From Deinococcus sp. (GTDB lineage: Bacteria; Deinococcota; Deinococci; Deinococcales; Deinococcaceae): a stretch of DNA of 6,059 nucleotides. The position numbers and the translations under genes were made by a program. The stretch covers positions 1 through 6,059 of the forward strand of contig NZ_JAUNHK010000133.1 of assembly GCF_030523985.1 (NCBI RefSeq), given 5' to 3'. Each line of letters opens with the position of its first letter. The first letter of the stretch is position 1. Below the pieces are notes generated by a model, which had not been told where the DNA came from, made no database searches, and saw nothing but the letters and a program-made list of their open reading frames with translations. Shown piece after piece: positions 1 through 6,059 of the stretch.

Positions 1-79
<79 letters not shown>

Positions 80-94
80 CTATGGGTAACGAAT

Positions 95-169
<75 letters not shown>

Positions 170-235
170 CTACGGGTGGAAACCCGGCGTGTCCCTCGCG
201 GGGGCTGGGGGGCCTTTTCCTCTCCAGCGGGAGGT

Positions 236-264
236 ATGGTAGCACGCACCCGCTGAAGTGTAAA
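236..264 (-). promoter_or_regulatory. Promoter of the tRNA-Cys/tRNA-Val unit
   Basis: On the minus strand, TTTACA (264 to 259) resembles the -35 consensus TTGACA. TACCAT (241 to 236) fits a TANNNT -10 box, and the spacing is exactly 17 bases. Transcription would begin near 229, leaving a leader of about 60 bases before the mature tRNA-Cys 5' end at 169, to be removed by RNase P. It stands back to back with the start of the phosphoribosyltransferase gene. The call rests on consensus match and spacing only. Confidence 0.62.
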
Positions 265-315
265 CCCACCCCCGAACCTGGCCGAACACCGCTATGGACC
301 ACCAGCCCAGACCGC

Positions 316-321
316 TATCCT
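316..321 (+). promoter_or_regulatory. Candidate -10 box of a leaderless phosphoribosyltransferase transcript
   Basis: TATCCT matches TANNNT and ends 6 bases before the ATG at 328, so transcription would start at or next to the A of the start codon. No Shine-Dalgarno sequence precedes this ATG, which fits a leaderless mRNA. The -35 region (around 293-298, TATGGA) is weak. The same arrangement recurs at the TetR gene. Confidence 0.5.
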
Positions 322-327
322 ACGCGT

Positions 328-858
328 ATGGACAACTTGCAAATCACCGTCGGTGACGTGACCCGTACCCTGCCCACCGTGCGGGCGGGCAACCTGGGGC
401 GGGTGCCCCTGGTCGAGTTCATCGGAGACAGCGAACTGACCAAGGCGGCGGCCCAGGCCATGCTGCCCCTGATTCCAGCAGGAACCGACATCCTCCTGAC
501 GGTGGTGACCAACGCCCTGCCGCTGACCCACGAGCTGAGTGACCGCAGCGGCTTGCCCTACGTGGTGGCCCGCAAAAAACGTCGCACGTACATGCAAGAT
601 CCGCTCATTCAGGACGTTCCGAGCATGACCCTGGGTGTGGGCGAAACCCTGTGGCTGGATGGGCCACATGCCGCCAGACTTGCGGGCAAGCGCGTCACCA
701 TCGTGCAGGACGTGGTCGCTTCGGGCGGCACGGCGCAGGCCCTGGCGCGGCTGACCGAGCGGGCGGGCGGCAAAGTGAACGGCTACCTGGCGGCCTTCAA
801 GCAGGGGCAGAGCGAGCTGCCTGTCCAGGTTCTTCAGGAGTTGCCCGCCCGAATTTGA
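328..858 (+). CDS. Phosphoribosyltransferase family protein, adenine-PRTase-like
   Basis: A 176-residue type I phosphoribosyltransferase fold protein, close in length to adenine phosphoribosyltransferase (about 170-180 residues). The PRPP-binding loop is visible at residues 123-135 (VTIVQDVVASGGT), after a Rossmann-like segment at 54-60 (DILLTVV) and the flexible-loop/hood region with basic ARKKRR at 81-86. Such enzymes transfer phosphoribosyl from PRPP to a base, usually for purine salvage in the cytoplasm; some relatives are PurR-type regulators with no catalysis. One oddity is that the first acidic residue of the usual acidic pair in the loop is Gln127, with Asp128 kept, so substrate and activity are uncertain. 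The ATG at 328 was chosen because upstream in-frame codons run through the tRNA-Cys gene and because a -10 box ends 6 bases before it. Family is fairly certain; adenine specificity is not. Confidence 0.85.
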   Translation: MDNLQITVGDVTRTLPTVRAGNLGRVPLVEFIGDSELTKAAAQAMLPLIPAGTDILLTVVTNALPLTHELSDRSGLPYVVARKKRRTYMQDPLIQDVPSMTLGVGETLWLDGPHAARLAGKRVTIVQDVVASGGTAQALARLTERAGGKVNGYLAAFKQGQSELPVQVLQELPARI

Positions 859-894
859 GCGTCCCCGATAGGCGGGCCGCCTCCCTGCCCCCGC

Positions 895-904
895 GTCTAT
901 AGAC
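895..904 (+). promoter_or_regulatory. Possible -10 region of the ilvA leader (GTCTATAGAC palindrome)
   Basis: GTCTATAGAC is a perfect 10-base palindrome in an otherwise very GC-rich spacer, and TATAGA within it (898-903) resembles a -10 box. If it is used, the ilvA leader would start near 910 and be about 124 bases long, containing the terminator-like hairpin at 955-979. No convincing -35 element lies 16-18 bases upstream, so this is tentative. The palindrome could equally be a protein-binding half-site pair or chance. Confidence 0.25.
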
Positions 905-954
905 AAACGTCCACTCCGACCTGCCGAGCGGCCTATGCTCAGCCAGGGCGACGC

Positions 955-988
955 GGCTCTCCCCAGTGGCGGGAGGGCCTTTTGCTTT
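955..988 (+). terminator. ilvA: Intrinsic-terminator-like hairpin in the ilvA leader
   Basis: GGCTCTCCC (955-963) pairs with GGGAGGGCC (971-979) over 9 positions, one of them a G-T wobble, around a 7-base loop. TTTTGCTTT (980-988) follows directly. This is the form of a Rho-independent terminator. It lies 96 bases after the phosphoribosyltransferase stop and 46 bases before the ilvA GTG. It could simply end the upstream transcript, with ilvA having its own promoter, or it could be a conditional terminator (attenuator) of ilvA. No leader peptide rich in Ile, Val or Leu codons is visible. Confidence 0.55.
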
Positions 989-1021
989 GATGCCCCCGTT
1001 CTTCCTTATCCCCTGCCCCAC

Positions 1022-1026
1022 GAGGT
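1022..1026 (+). promoter_or_regulatory. ilvA: Shine-Dalgarno site fixing the ilvA start
   Basis: GAGGT ends 7 bases before GTG at 1034, ideal spacing for pairing with the 16S rRNA tail. It contrasts with the neighbouring leaderless-type genes and shows that ilvA is translated from a leadered mRNA. It favours the 521-residue product over a 554-residue form starting at 935. Confidence 0.75.
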
Positions 1027-1033
1027 TTGCGCC

Positions 1034-2599
1034 GTGTCCGATACCCTTTTTTCCGAATCCACGACTTTGCCCGCTGCCGGACAGCTTGACGGCCTGGACG
1101 TGCTGCGGCTGGCCCTCACCAGTCAGGTGTATGGGGCCGCCGTCGAAACCCCAGTCAGCGAGGCTCCGCGTCTGAGTGCGCGCGTGGGCAACCGCGTGCT
1201 GCTCAAGCGCGAAGACCAGCAGCCGATCTTTTCCTTCAAACTGCGCGGCGCCTACAACAAAATGAGCCAACTGACCGCCGAGGAGCGGGCCAAGGGCGTC
1301 ATCTGCGCGTCGGCGGGCAACCATGCCCAGGGGGTCGCCTTCGCCAGTCAGGCGCTCGGCATTCCGGCGGTGATTGTGATGCCTGCCACCACCCCCGACA
1401 TCAAGGTGCAGGCTTGCCGCGCACGCGGGGCCGAAGTGCTGCTGCACGGCGATTCGTTCAGCGACGCCGAAACGCGGGCTTACGAGGTGCAGCAGGAACG
1501 CGGCCTGACTTTTGTCCACCCTTACGACGACCCGCTGGTCATTGCCGGACAGGGCACCATCGCCCTGGAACTGCTGCGCCAGGTCGAGCAGGACGACTAT
1601 GTGGTGTTCGTTCCCGTCGGCGGCGGCGGCCTGATTGCCGGGGTCGCCAGCATCCTGCGTTCGCTCAAGCCGGGGGTCAAAATCGTGGGTGTGGAACCCG
1701 ACGACTCGGACGCCATGCAGCAGAGCCTTCAGGCGGGCGAGCGGGTGCGGCTCGACACGGTGGGCATCTTTGTGGACGGCGTGGCGGTCAAACAGGTCGG
1801 GGCCTACACCTTCGACCTGGCGCGGCGTTATGTGGACGACTGGGTGCGGGTGAGCACCGACGAGGTCTGCGCCGCCATCAAGGACGTGTTCGACGACACC
1901 CGCGCCGTGCTGGAACCCGCCGGGGCGCTCAGCGTGGCGGGTCTGAAAAAGTACGCCGCCGAGCATGGCCTTCAGGAGCAGACCCTGGTCGCGCTGACCT
2001 GCGGGGCCAACATCAACTTCGACCGCCTGCGCCACGTTTCCGAGCGCACCGAAATCGGGGAGAAGCGCGAGGCGATTCTGGCAGTGACTATTCCCGAACG
2101 GCCCGGAGCCTTCCTGCAATTCATCGACCTCATCGGCTCCCGCGCCATCACCGAGTTCAACTACCGTTACGCGCCCCGCGACGACGCCCGCATTTTCGTC
2201 GGCGTTCAACTGGGACAGGCCAGCGAGCGGCAAGAACTGCTCGGCCTGCTCCAGGCGCACGGTTATCCGGCCCTCGACCTCACCGACGATGAACTGGCGA
2301 AGGTTCACGTGCGGCACATGGTGGGAGGCCGCGCTCCCGAAGCCGTCAACGAGCAGGTCTATGCCTTCACCTTCCCCGAGCGGCCCGGTGCCCTGCGCGA
2401 CTTTCTCCTGAACCTGCAAACCGGGTGGAACATCAGCCTGTTCCACTACCGCAACCACGGCTCGGCCCACGGACGCGTGCTGGCGGGAATCCAGGTCAGC
2501 GAGGACGACCTGCCGAAGTTTGCCGAATTCCTTTCGCACCTGGGCTATCCCGCCGAGGAAGTGACCGGCAACCCGGCTTACCGCCTGTTTCTGACCTGA
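1034..2599 (+). CDS. ilvA: Threonine ammonia-lyase (threonine deaminase), biosynthetic
   Basis: IlvA uses pyridoxal phosphate to convert L-threonine to 2-oxobutanoate and ammonia, the first committed step of isoleucine synthesis in the cytoplasm. The 521-residue product matches the long biosynthetic type (E. coli IlvA is 514). The catalytic domain spans about 30-335: the PLP lysine is in SFKLRGAYN (Lys69), substrate-binding SAGNH is at 93-97, the phosphate-cradling glycine run GGGGL at 196-200, and TCGAN near 322-326. Two ACT-like domains follow, about 346-425 and 441-521, each opening with a PERPGA motif; in E. coli this part gives isoleucine inhibition and valine activation. The short catabolic enzyme TdcB lacks it. 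GTG at 1034 is chosen because GAGGT (1022-1026) sits 7 bases before it and the protein then aligns with family length. An in-frame ATG at 935 would translate through the leader hairpin. A terminator follows at 2617. Confidence 0.97.
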   Translation: MSDTLFSESTTLPAAGQLDGLDVLRLALTSQVYGAAVETPVSEAPRLSARVGNRVLLKREDQQPIFSFKLRGAYNKMSQLTAEERAKGVICASAGNHAQGVAFASQALGIPAVIVMPATTPDIKVQACRARGAEVLLHGDSFSDAETRAYEVQQERGLTFVHPYDDPLVIAGQGTIALELLRQVEQDDYVVFVPVGGGGLIAGVASILRSLKPGVKIVGVEPDDSDAMQQSLQAGERVRLDTVGIFVDGVAVKQVGAYTFDLARRYVDDWVRVSTDEVCAAIKDVFDDTRAVLEPAGALSVAGLKKYAAEHGLQEQTLVALTCGANINFDRLRHVSERTEIGEKREAILAVTIPERPGAFLQFIDLIGSRAITEFNYRYAPRDDARIFVGVQLGQASERQELLGLLQAHGYPALDLTDDELAKVHVRHMVGGRAPEAVNEQVYAFTFPERPGALRDFLLNLQTGWNISLFHYRNHGSAHGRVLAGIQVSEDDLPKFAEFLSHLGYPAEEVTGNPAYRLFLT

Positions 2600-2616
2600 A
2601 CTCGAATCAGACAAAC

Positions 2617-2665
2617 CGGGCCGCCCCTATCAGCGTAAGGGCGGCCCGTCTATGTCTTGAGTTTT
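2617..2665. terminator. Terminator after ilvA, possibly bidirectional
   Basis: CGGGCCGCCC (2617-2626) and GGGCGGCCCG (2639-2648) form a perfect 10-bp stem with a 12-base loop. The stem begins 18 bases after the ilvA stop. On the plus strand it is followed by TCTATGTCTTGAGTTTT, a moderately T-rich tail. On the minus strand it is followed by GTTTGTCTG, and the convergent 40-codon ORF stops at 2664, so the same hairpin may serve both genes. Confidence 0.75.
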
Positions 2666-2786
2666 AACGGCGTTCAGACCGCGAAGGACGGGCCACCACC
2701 CGCACCCGCTGAGTCCGGGGCTGGGCCAATCCAGGCCGCGCCGCCAGCAGCAGAACAAGCAACAAAGTTCCCAGCAGCAATTCCAT
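2664..2786 (-). CDS. Small membrane protein, 40 residues, hypothetical
   Basis: I do not recognise this as a named family. The ORF starts at ATG (2786-2784) and ends at TAA (2666-2664). Residues 2-16 are almost purely hydrophobic (ELLLGTLLLVLLLAA), enough for one membrane helix or a signal sequence. Residues 17-40 are strongly basic, with nine arginines and one acidic residue (Glu38). By the positive-inside rule the C-terminus would face the cytoplasm. A PGLAQ stretch after the helix could be a weak signal-peptidase site, but the N-terminus lacks the usual basic residues. A CATAAT box ends 5 bases before the ATG with no Shine-Dalgarno site, suggesting leaderless expression. It lies 54 bases downstream of the EVE gene on the same strand, so read-through from that gene is also possible. 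A hairpin lies just after the stop. Composition and context support it; function is unknown. Confidence 0.5.
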   Translation of the reverse strand: MELLLGTLLLVLLLAARPGLAQPRTQRVRVVARPSRSERR

Positions 2787-2791
2787 AGCGC

Positions 2792-2797
2792 ATTATG
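2792..2797 (-). promoter_or_regulatory. Candidate -10 box before the 40-codon ORF
   Basis: CATAAT (2797 to 2792 on the minus strand) differs from TATAAT at one base and ends 5 bases before the ATG at 2786. That spacing would give a leaderless or nearly leaderless mRNA. I see no good -35 element. Confidence 0.35.
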
Positions 2798-2840
2798 GCA
2801 GAGGCTCAGGTGAAGCGAGGCGACTTGTCTTGTCCGGCTT

Positions 2841-3320
2841 TCAGGGGGCCAGCAGTTCGGCAGGGTTCAGCCCCACCGCCTCCAACGCGGCCTGCATCTG
2901 TTCTGGCGTGACGGGCAGCACGCTCAGGCGGGTGCCGGGACGGGTCAGCGGCGAGTCCTGCCACGCGGAAAGTTCGCGCAGTTCCGGCAGGGTCAGCAGG
3001 CGCGGCAACTCGCGGTGCGGGGCCACTTCGACCATGCTCCAGCGGGGATCGGCGGAGTCGGAGCGGGGGTCGAAGTAGGCACTGCTCGGGTCGAACTGCA
3101 AGTCGTCGGGCTGGCTCTCCCCCACCACCCGCGCCACCCCGACCACGCCCGGCGGCTTGGCGTTGGAGTGGTAAAAGAGGCACAGGTCGCCCAGACGCAT
3201 CTGCCGCAAAAAGTTGCGGGCCTGATAGTTGCGGATGCCGTTCCAGGGTTCGCGCCCGGCCCGGACCAGGTCGGCATAGGAAAACACGTCGGGTTCGGAT
3301 TTGATGAGCCAGTACGCCAC
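2841..3320 (-). CDS. EVE domain-containing protein
   Basis: A 159-residue protein that is one EVE domain (PUA/YTH-like superfamily) over nearly its whole length, as in the thymocyte nuclear protein 1 group (about 135-160 residues). Visible hallmarks are KSEPD at 7-11, WNGIRNYQARNF at 26-37, the FYHSN strand at 49-53 and a WSMVEV strand at 94-99. EVE and the related YTH domains use an aromatic pocket to bind modified bases in nucleic acid; in bacteria EVE proteins have been linked to modified RNA or DNA, but the ligand here cannot be told from sequence. The start is GTG at 3320: it gives the family-typical N-terminus MAYWLIKSEP, and no start further upstream fits. TACCCT ends 7 bases before it. 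It is divergent from the TetR gene and upstream of the 40-codon ORF. A longer overlapping ORF in another frame is a GC-rich shadow. Confidence 0.92.
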   Translation of the reverse strand: MAYWLIKSEPDVFSYADLVRAGREPWNGIRNYQARNFLRQMRLGDLCLFYHSNAKPPGVVGVARVVGESQPDDLQFDPSSAYFDPRSDSADPRWSMVEVAPHRELPRLLTLPELRELSAWQDSPLTRPGTRLSVLPVTPEQMQAALEAVGLNPAELLAP

Positions 3321-3327
3321 GCCCCCG

Positions 3328-3333
3328 AGGGTA
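3328..3333 (-). promoter_or_regulatory. Candidate -10 box of the EVE gene
   Basis: TACCCT (3333 to 3328 on the minus strand) matches TANNNT and ends 7 bases before GTG at 3320, consistent with leaderless expression. The region where a -35 box should lie is GC-rich (GGCGGC) and gives no support, so confidence is limited. Confidence 0.35.
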
Positions 3334-3428
3334 GCGTCTGGCCGCAGCGGGCCGCCCAGACCCGTAATTTCTCTGCCTCACTTCGTTCGGAAAAACAATT
3401 CGCCTACGCAAACTATTTTTCAGAGCGG

Positions 3429-3434
3429 TATCAT
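3429..3434 (+). promoter_or_regulatory. Candidate -10 box of the TetR-family gene
   Basis: TATCAT matches TANNNT and ends 6 bases before GTG at 3441. The intervening AGGAAG resembles a Shine-Dalgarno sequence but abuts the start codon, too close to act as one, so leaderless translation is more likely. The bases from about 3387 to 3435 are clearly more AT-rich than the rest of the window, as expected for a promoter. Confidence 0.45.
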
Positions 3435-3440
3435 AGGAAG

Positions 3441-4046
3441 GTGAGCTTCCCCCCGCCCGTTTCCCGCGCCATCAGTTCTCCCGAAACCACCCGCGAACGT
3501 ATTCAGAGTCAGGCGGCGCGGCTGTTTGTTGCGAGCGGCTACCACGGCGTGAGTATGCGCGAGGTGGCGGAAGCGGTGGGCGTGACCAAACCCGCGCTCT
3601 ACCACCACTACGCCGACAAAGAGGCGCTGTTCGTGGCGATTCTGGAAGAAGCCCTGGCTTCGCTAAGCCGCCTGGTCAGCCACGCCCAGGAGCAGGGCGG
3701 CATCCGCGCCCAACTCGAAACGCTGATGCGTGACCTGCTGGACACGGCGCCCGAACAGCGCGTGGGCCTGCAACTCGCTTCCGAACTGCGCCATGTGTCG
3801 CCCGAACGCCGCGCCGCCTTTGAAACCGAGTATCGCCGGGTGTGGATGGGCGGCCTGACCGCCCTCATCACCCAGGCCGCCGAGCGTGGGGAACTGCGCC
3901 GCGACCTGCCCCCACCTGTGCTGACCCGCGCTCTGCTGGCGCTGACCTATCCGCTGGTGAGTGGCCCACCCACACCCGAGCCGCACCGCACCGCCGCTGC
4001 CCTGCTCACCATCTATCTGGACGGAGCCGGAGCACAGGCGCAGTAA
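3441..4046 (+). CDS. TetR/AcrR family transcriptional regulator
   Basis: A 201-residue one-component repressor of typical TetR length. The N-terminal DNA-binding domain is clear: helix 1 (TRERIQSQAARLFVASGYHG, 17-36), then the helix-turn-helix from VSMREVAEAVGV (37-48) through KPALYHHYADKEALF (50-64), the family signature. Residues 70-195 are helical and variable and should form the ligand-binding and dimerisation part; its ligand cannot be predicted. TetR proteins commonly repress themselves and a divergent neighbour until a small molecule binds, which here would point to the EVE gene 120 bases away, but no convincing operator palindrome is visible in the spacer. GTG at 3441 is the only sensible start: it gives family length and lies 6 bases after a -10 box, while the longer open frame upstream runs antisense through the EVE gene. 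An inverted-repeat terminator lies downstream at 4142-4194. Confidence 0.93.
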   Translation: MSFPPPVSRAISSPETTRERIQSQAARLFVASGYHGVSMREVAEAVGVTKPALYHHYADKEALFVAILEEALASLSRLVSHAQEQGGIRAQLETLMRDLLDTAPEQRVGLQLASELRHVSPERRAAFETEYRRVWMGGLTALITQAAERGELRRDLPPPVLTRALLALTYPLVSGPPTPEPHRTAAALLTIYLDGAGAQAQ

Positions 4047-4065
4047 AATCCGCCGCTGGAGAACG

Positions 4066-4119
4066 GCTTCACTGCGCTGCGGGAGAGTGAAGCGAACTAC
4101 CGGGCGGAGAAGACGCCCG
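4066..4119. other. Two small hairpins in the TetR-yidC intergenic region
   Basis: GCTTCACT (4066-4073) pairs perfectly with AGTGAAGC (4086-4093) across a 12-base loop. CGGGCG (4101-4106) pairs with CGCCCG (4114-4119) across a 7-base loop. Neither is followed by a T-run on either strand, so they are not convincing terminators alone. With the strong repeat at 4142-4194 they make a three-hairpin 3' region after the TetR stop. The role is unknown. No gene was found in 4047-4207. Confidence 0.4.
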
Positions 4120-4141
4120 CCTATCACGTCGTTCTTCAGGA

Positions 4142-4194
4142 CAAAGTCTGAACGCCAGCTTCCCTGTTGAGGAGAAACTGGCGTTCAGACTTTG
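4142..4194. terminator. Bidirectional terminator: perfect 17-bp inverted repeat
   Basis: CAAAGTCTGAACGCCAG (4142-4158) is the exact reverse complement of CTGGCGTTCAGACTTTG (4178-4194), with a 19-base spacer that can partly pair further. The arms start with AAA and end with TTT, so the transcript from either direction ends its stem in a short U run, the usual design of a two-way terminator. It lies between convergent genes, 95 bases after the TetR stop and 13 bases after the yidC stop, matching that role. The U run is only 3 bases on each side. Confidence 0.8.
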
Positions 4195-4207
4195 AGACGC
4201 TTCGGCT

Positions 4208-5796
<1,589 letters not shown>

Positions 5797-5800
<4 letters not shown>

Positions 5801-6059
5801 GAAGGTTTGTCCGTTTGTTGGGAAGGTGGGGAGGAGTGGCCTGGGCCTTTGCGCCCCGGCTCGGGCACCGGGTCGTAGCCGCCCGGCACCAGCGGATTAC
5901 AGCGCAAAATCCGCCACGTCGCCAGCCAGCCGCCCCGCAGCGCCCCGTGCTTTTCGAGGGCCTGGGCCGCGTACTCCGAGCAGGTCGGGGTAAAGCGGCA
6001 GGTCGGCGCAGGCTTGCGCGGCGAGAGTTCGCGCTGATACCAGCGTACCGCCCGCACCA
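5797..6059 (-). CDS. yidD: Membrane protein insertion efficiency factor YidD (5' end cut by window)
   Basis: YidD is a small cytoplasmic, membrane-associated protein that aids YidC-dependent insertion. The hallmark block is present: VRWYQRELSPRKPAPTCRF, then TPTCSEYAAQALEKHG, the WRILRCNPLVPGG motif and DPVP. The three conserved cysteines (in CRF, PTCSEY and LRCNP) are all kept. An in-frame GTG lies at 6057-6055, but family members usually have about 10-14 more residues before the YQR motif, so the real start is probably beyond position 6059 and this entry should be treated as 5'-partial. The C-terminus runs about 20 residues past DPVP into a Pro/Ser/Gly-rich tail. Its TGA overlaps the yidC ATG by ATGA. 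By analogy with the common rpmH-rnpA-yidD-yidC order, rnpA is expected just outside the window. Confidence 0.95.

Noticed and set aside
870..882. AGGCGGGCCGCCT palindrome after the phosphoribosyltransferase as its terminator
   Set aside because: The stem would be about 5 bp with a 3-base loop, and no T-run follows; the hairpin at 955-979 is a better candidate.
859..1033. T-box riboswitch upstream of ilvA, suggested by GGGCGACGCGG next to the terminator
   Set aside because: The invariant T-box bulge (UGGN within GGUGGNACCGCG) is absent, and with a promoter near 898 the leader is too short for a Stem I with an isoleucine specifier codon.
935..1033. Longer ilvA product starting at ATG 935
   Set aside because: The 33 extra codons cover the terminator-like hairpin, have no counterpart in IlvA proteins, and GTG at 1034 has a well-placed GAGGT site.
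797..2614. 605-codon open frame antisense to ilvA
   Set aside because: It mirrors the codon structure of ilvA, an expected artefact in GC-rich DNA where stops are rare in the complementary frame; the sequence has no recognisable domain.
3015..3440. Fusion of an N-terminal domain to the TetR regulator from the upstream open frame
   Set aside because: The upstream part is antisense to the EVE gene, and the TetR domain begins normally at GTG 3441 after a -10 box.
2664..4046. A defence or modification island made of the EVE, TetR and 40-codon genes
   Set aside because: No nuclease, methyltransferase, NTPase or mobile-element gene is present, and base composition matches the flanking housekeeping genes.
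2669..4190. Shared 11-base sequence GGCGTTCAGAC at 2669-2679 and 4180-4190 as a dispersed repeat
   Set aside because: Several 11-base matches are expected by chance in a 6-kb window over both strands, and the similarity does not extend.

Overview
The window is GC-rich, densely coded bacterial chromosome. I infer a Deinococcus-type organism. The clues are high GC with strong G/C at third codon positions, several genes whose start codon lies 5-7 bases after a TANNNT -10 box with no Shine-Dalgarno site (leaderless genes, common in Deinococcus), and a YidC that carries both a lipobox and a full periplasmic domain. The genus assignment is an inference; no rRNA or other marker gene is present. Every gene belongs to a known family, and I see no mobile element, CRISPR array, phage gene or new multi-gene system.

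Layout. Positions 1-169 hold two minus-strand tRNA genes, tRNA-Cys(GCA) followed by tRNA-Val(GAC), read from a recognisable promoter at 236-264. Diverging from them, a phosphoribosyltransferase (328-858, +) has a leaderless-type start. A leader with an intrinsic-terminator-like hairpin precedes ilvA (1034-2599, +), threonine deaminase with two C-terminal regulatory ACT-like domains, which commits threonine to isoleucine synthesis. A hairpin at 2617-2648 ends ilvA and may also end a convergent, easily missed 40-codon membrane-protein ORF (2664-2786, -). An EVE-domain protein (2841-3320, -) and a TetR-family regulator (3441-4046, +) diverge from a 120-base, locally AT-rich spacer. A perfect 17-bp inverted repeat at 4142-4194 separates the TetR gene from the convergent yidD-yidC pair. 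yidC (4208-5800, -) and yidD (5797 to the window edge, -) overlap by ATGA and are surely co-translated.

How the genes work together. Only yidD-yidC is a clear functional unit: YidD promotes, and YidC performs, insertion of proteins into the inner membrane. In most bacteria the pair sits downstream of rpmH and rnpA, which would lie beyond position 6059. The TetR regulator and the EVE gene share a divergent control region, so the regulator may control itself and its neighbour, but no clear operator palindrome is visible. The other genes look like independent housekeeping units. No stretch over 300 bases lacks a gene; the longest gene-free spaces are 859-1033 (ilvA leader), 170-327 (divergent promoters) and 4047-4207 (hairpins).
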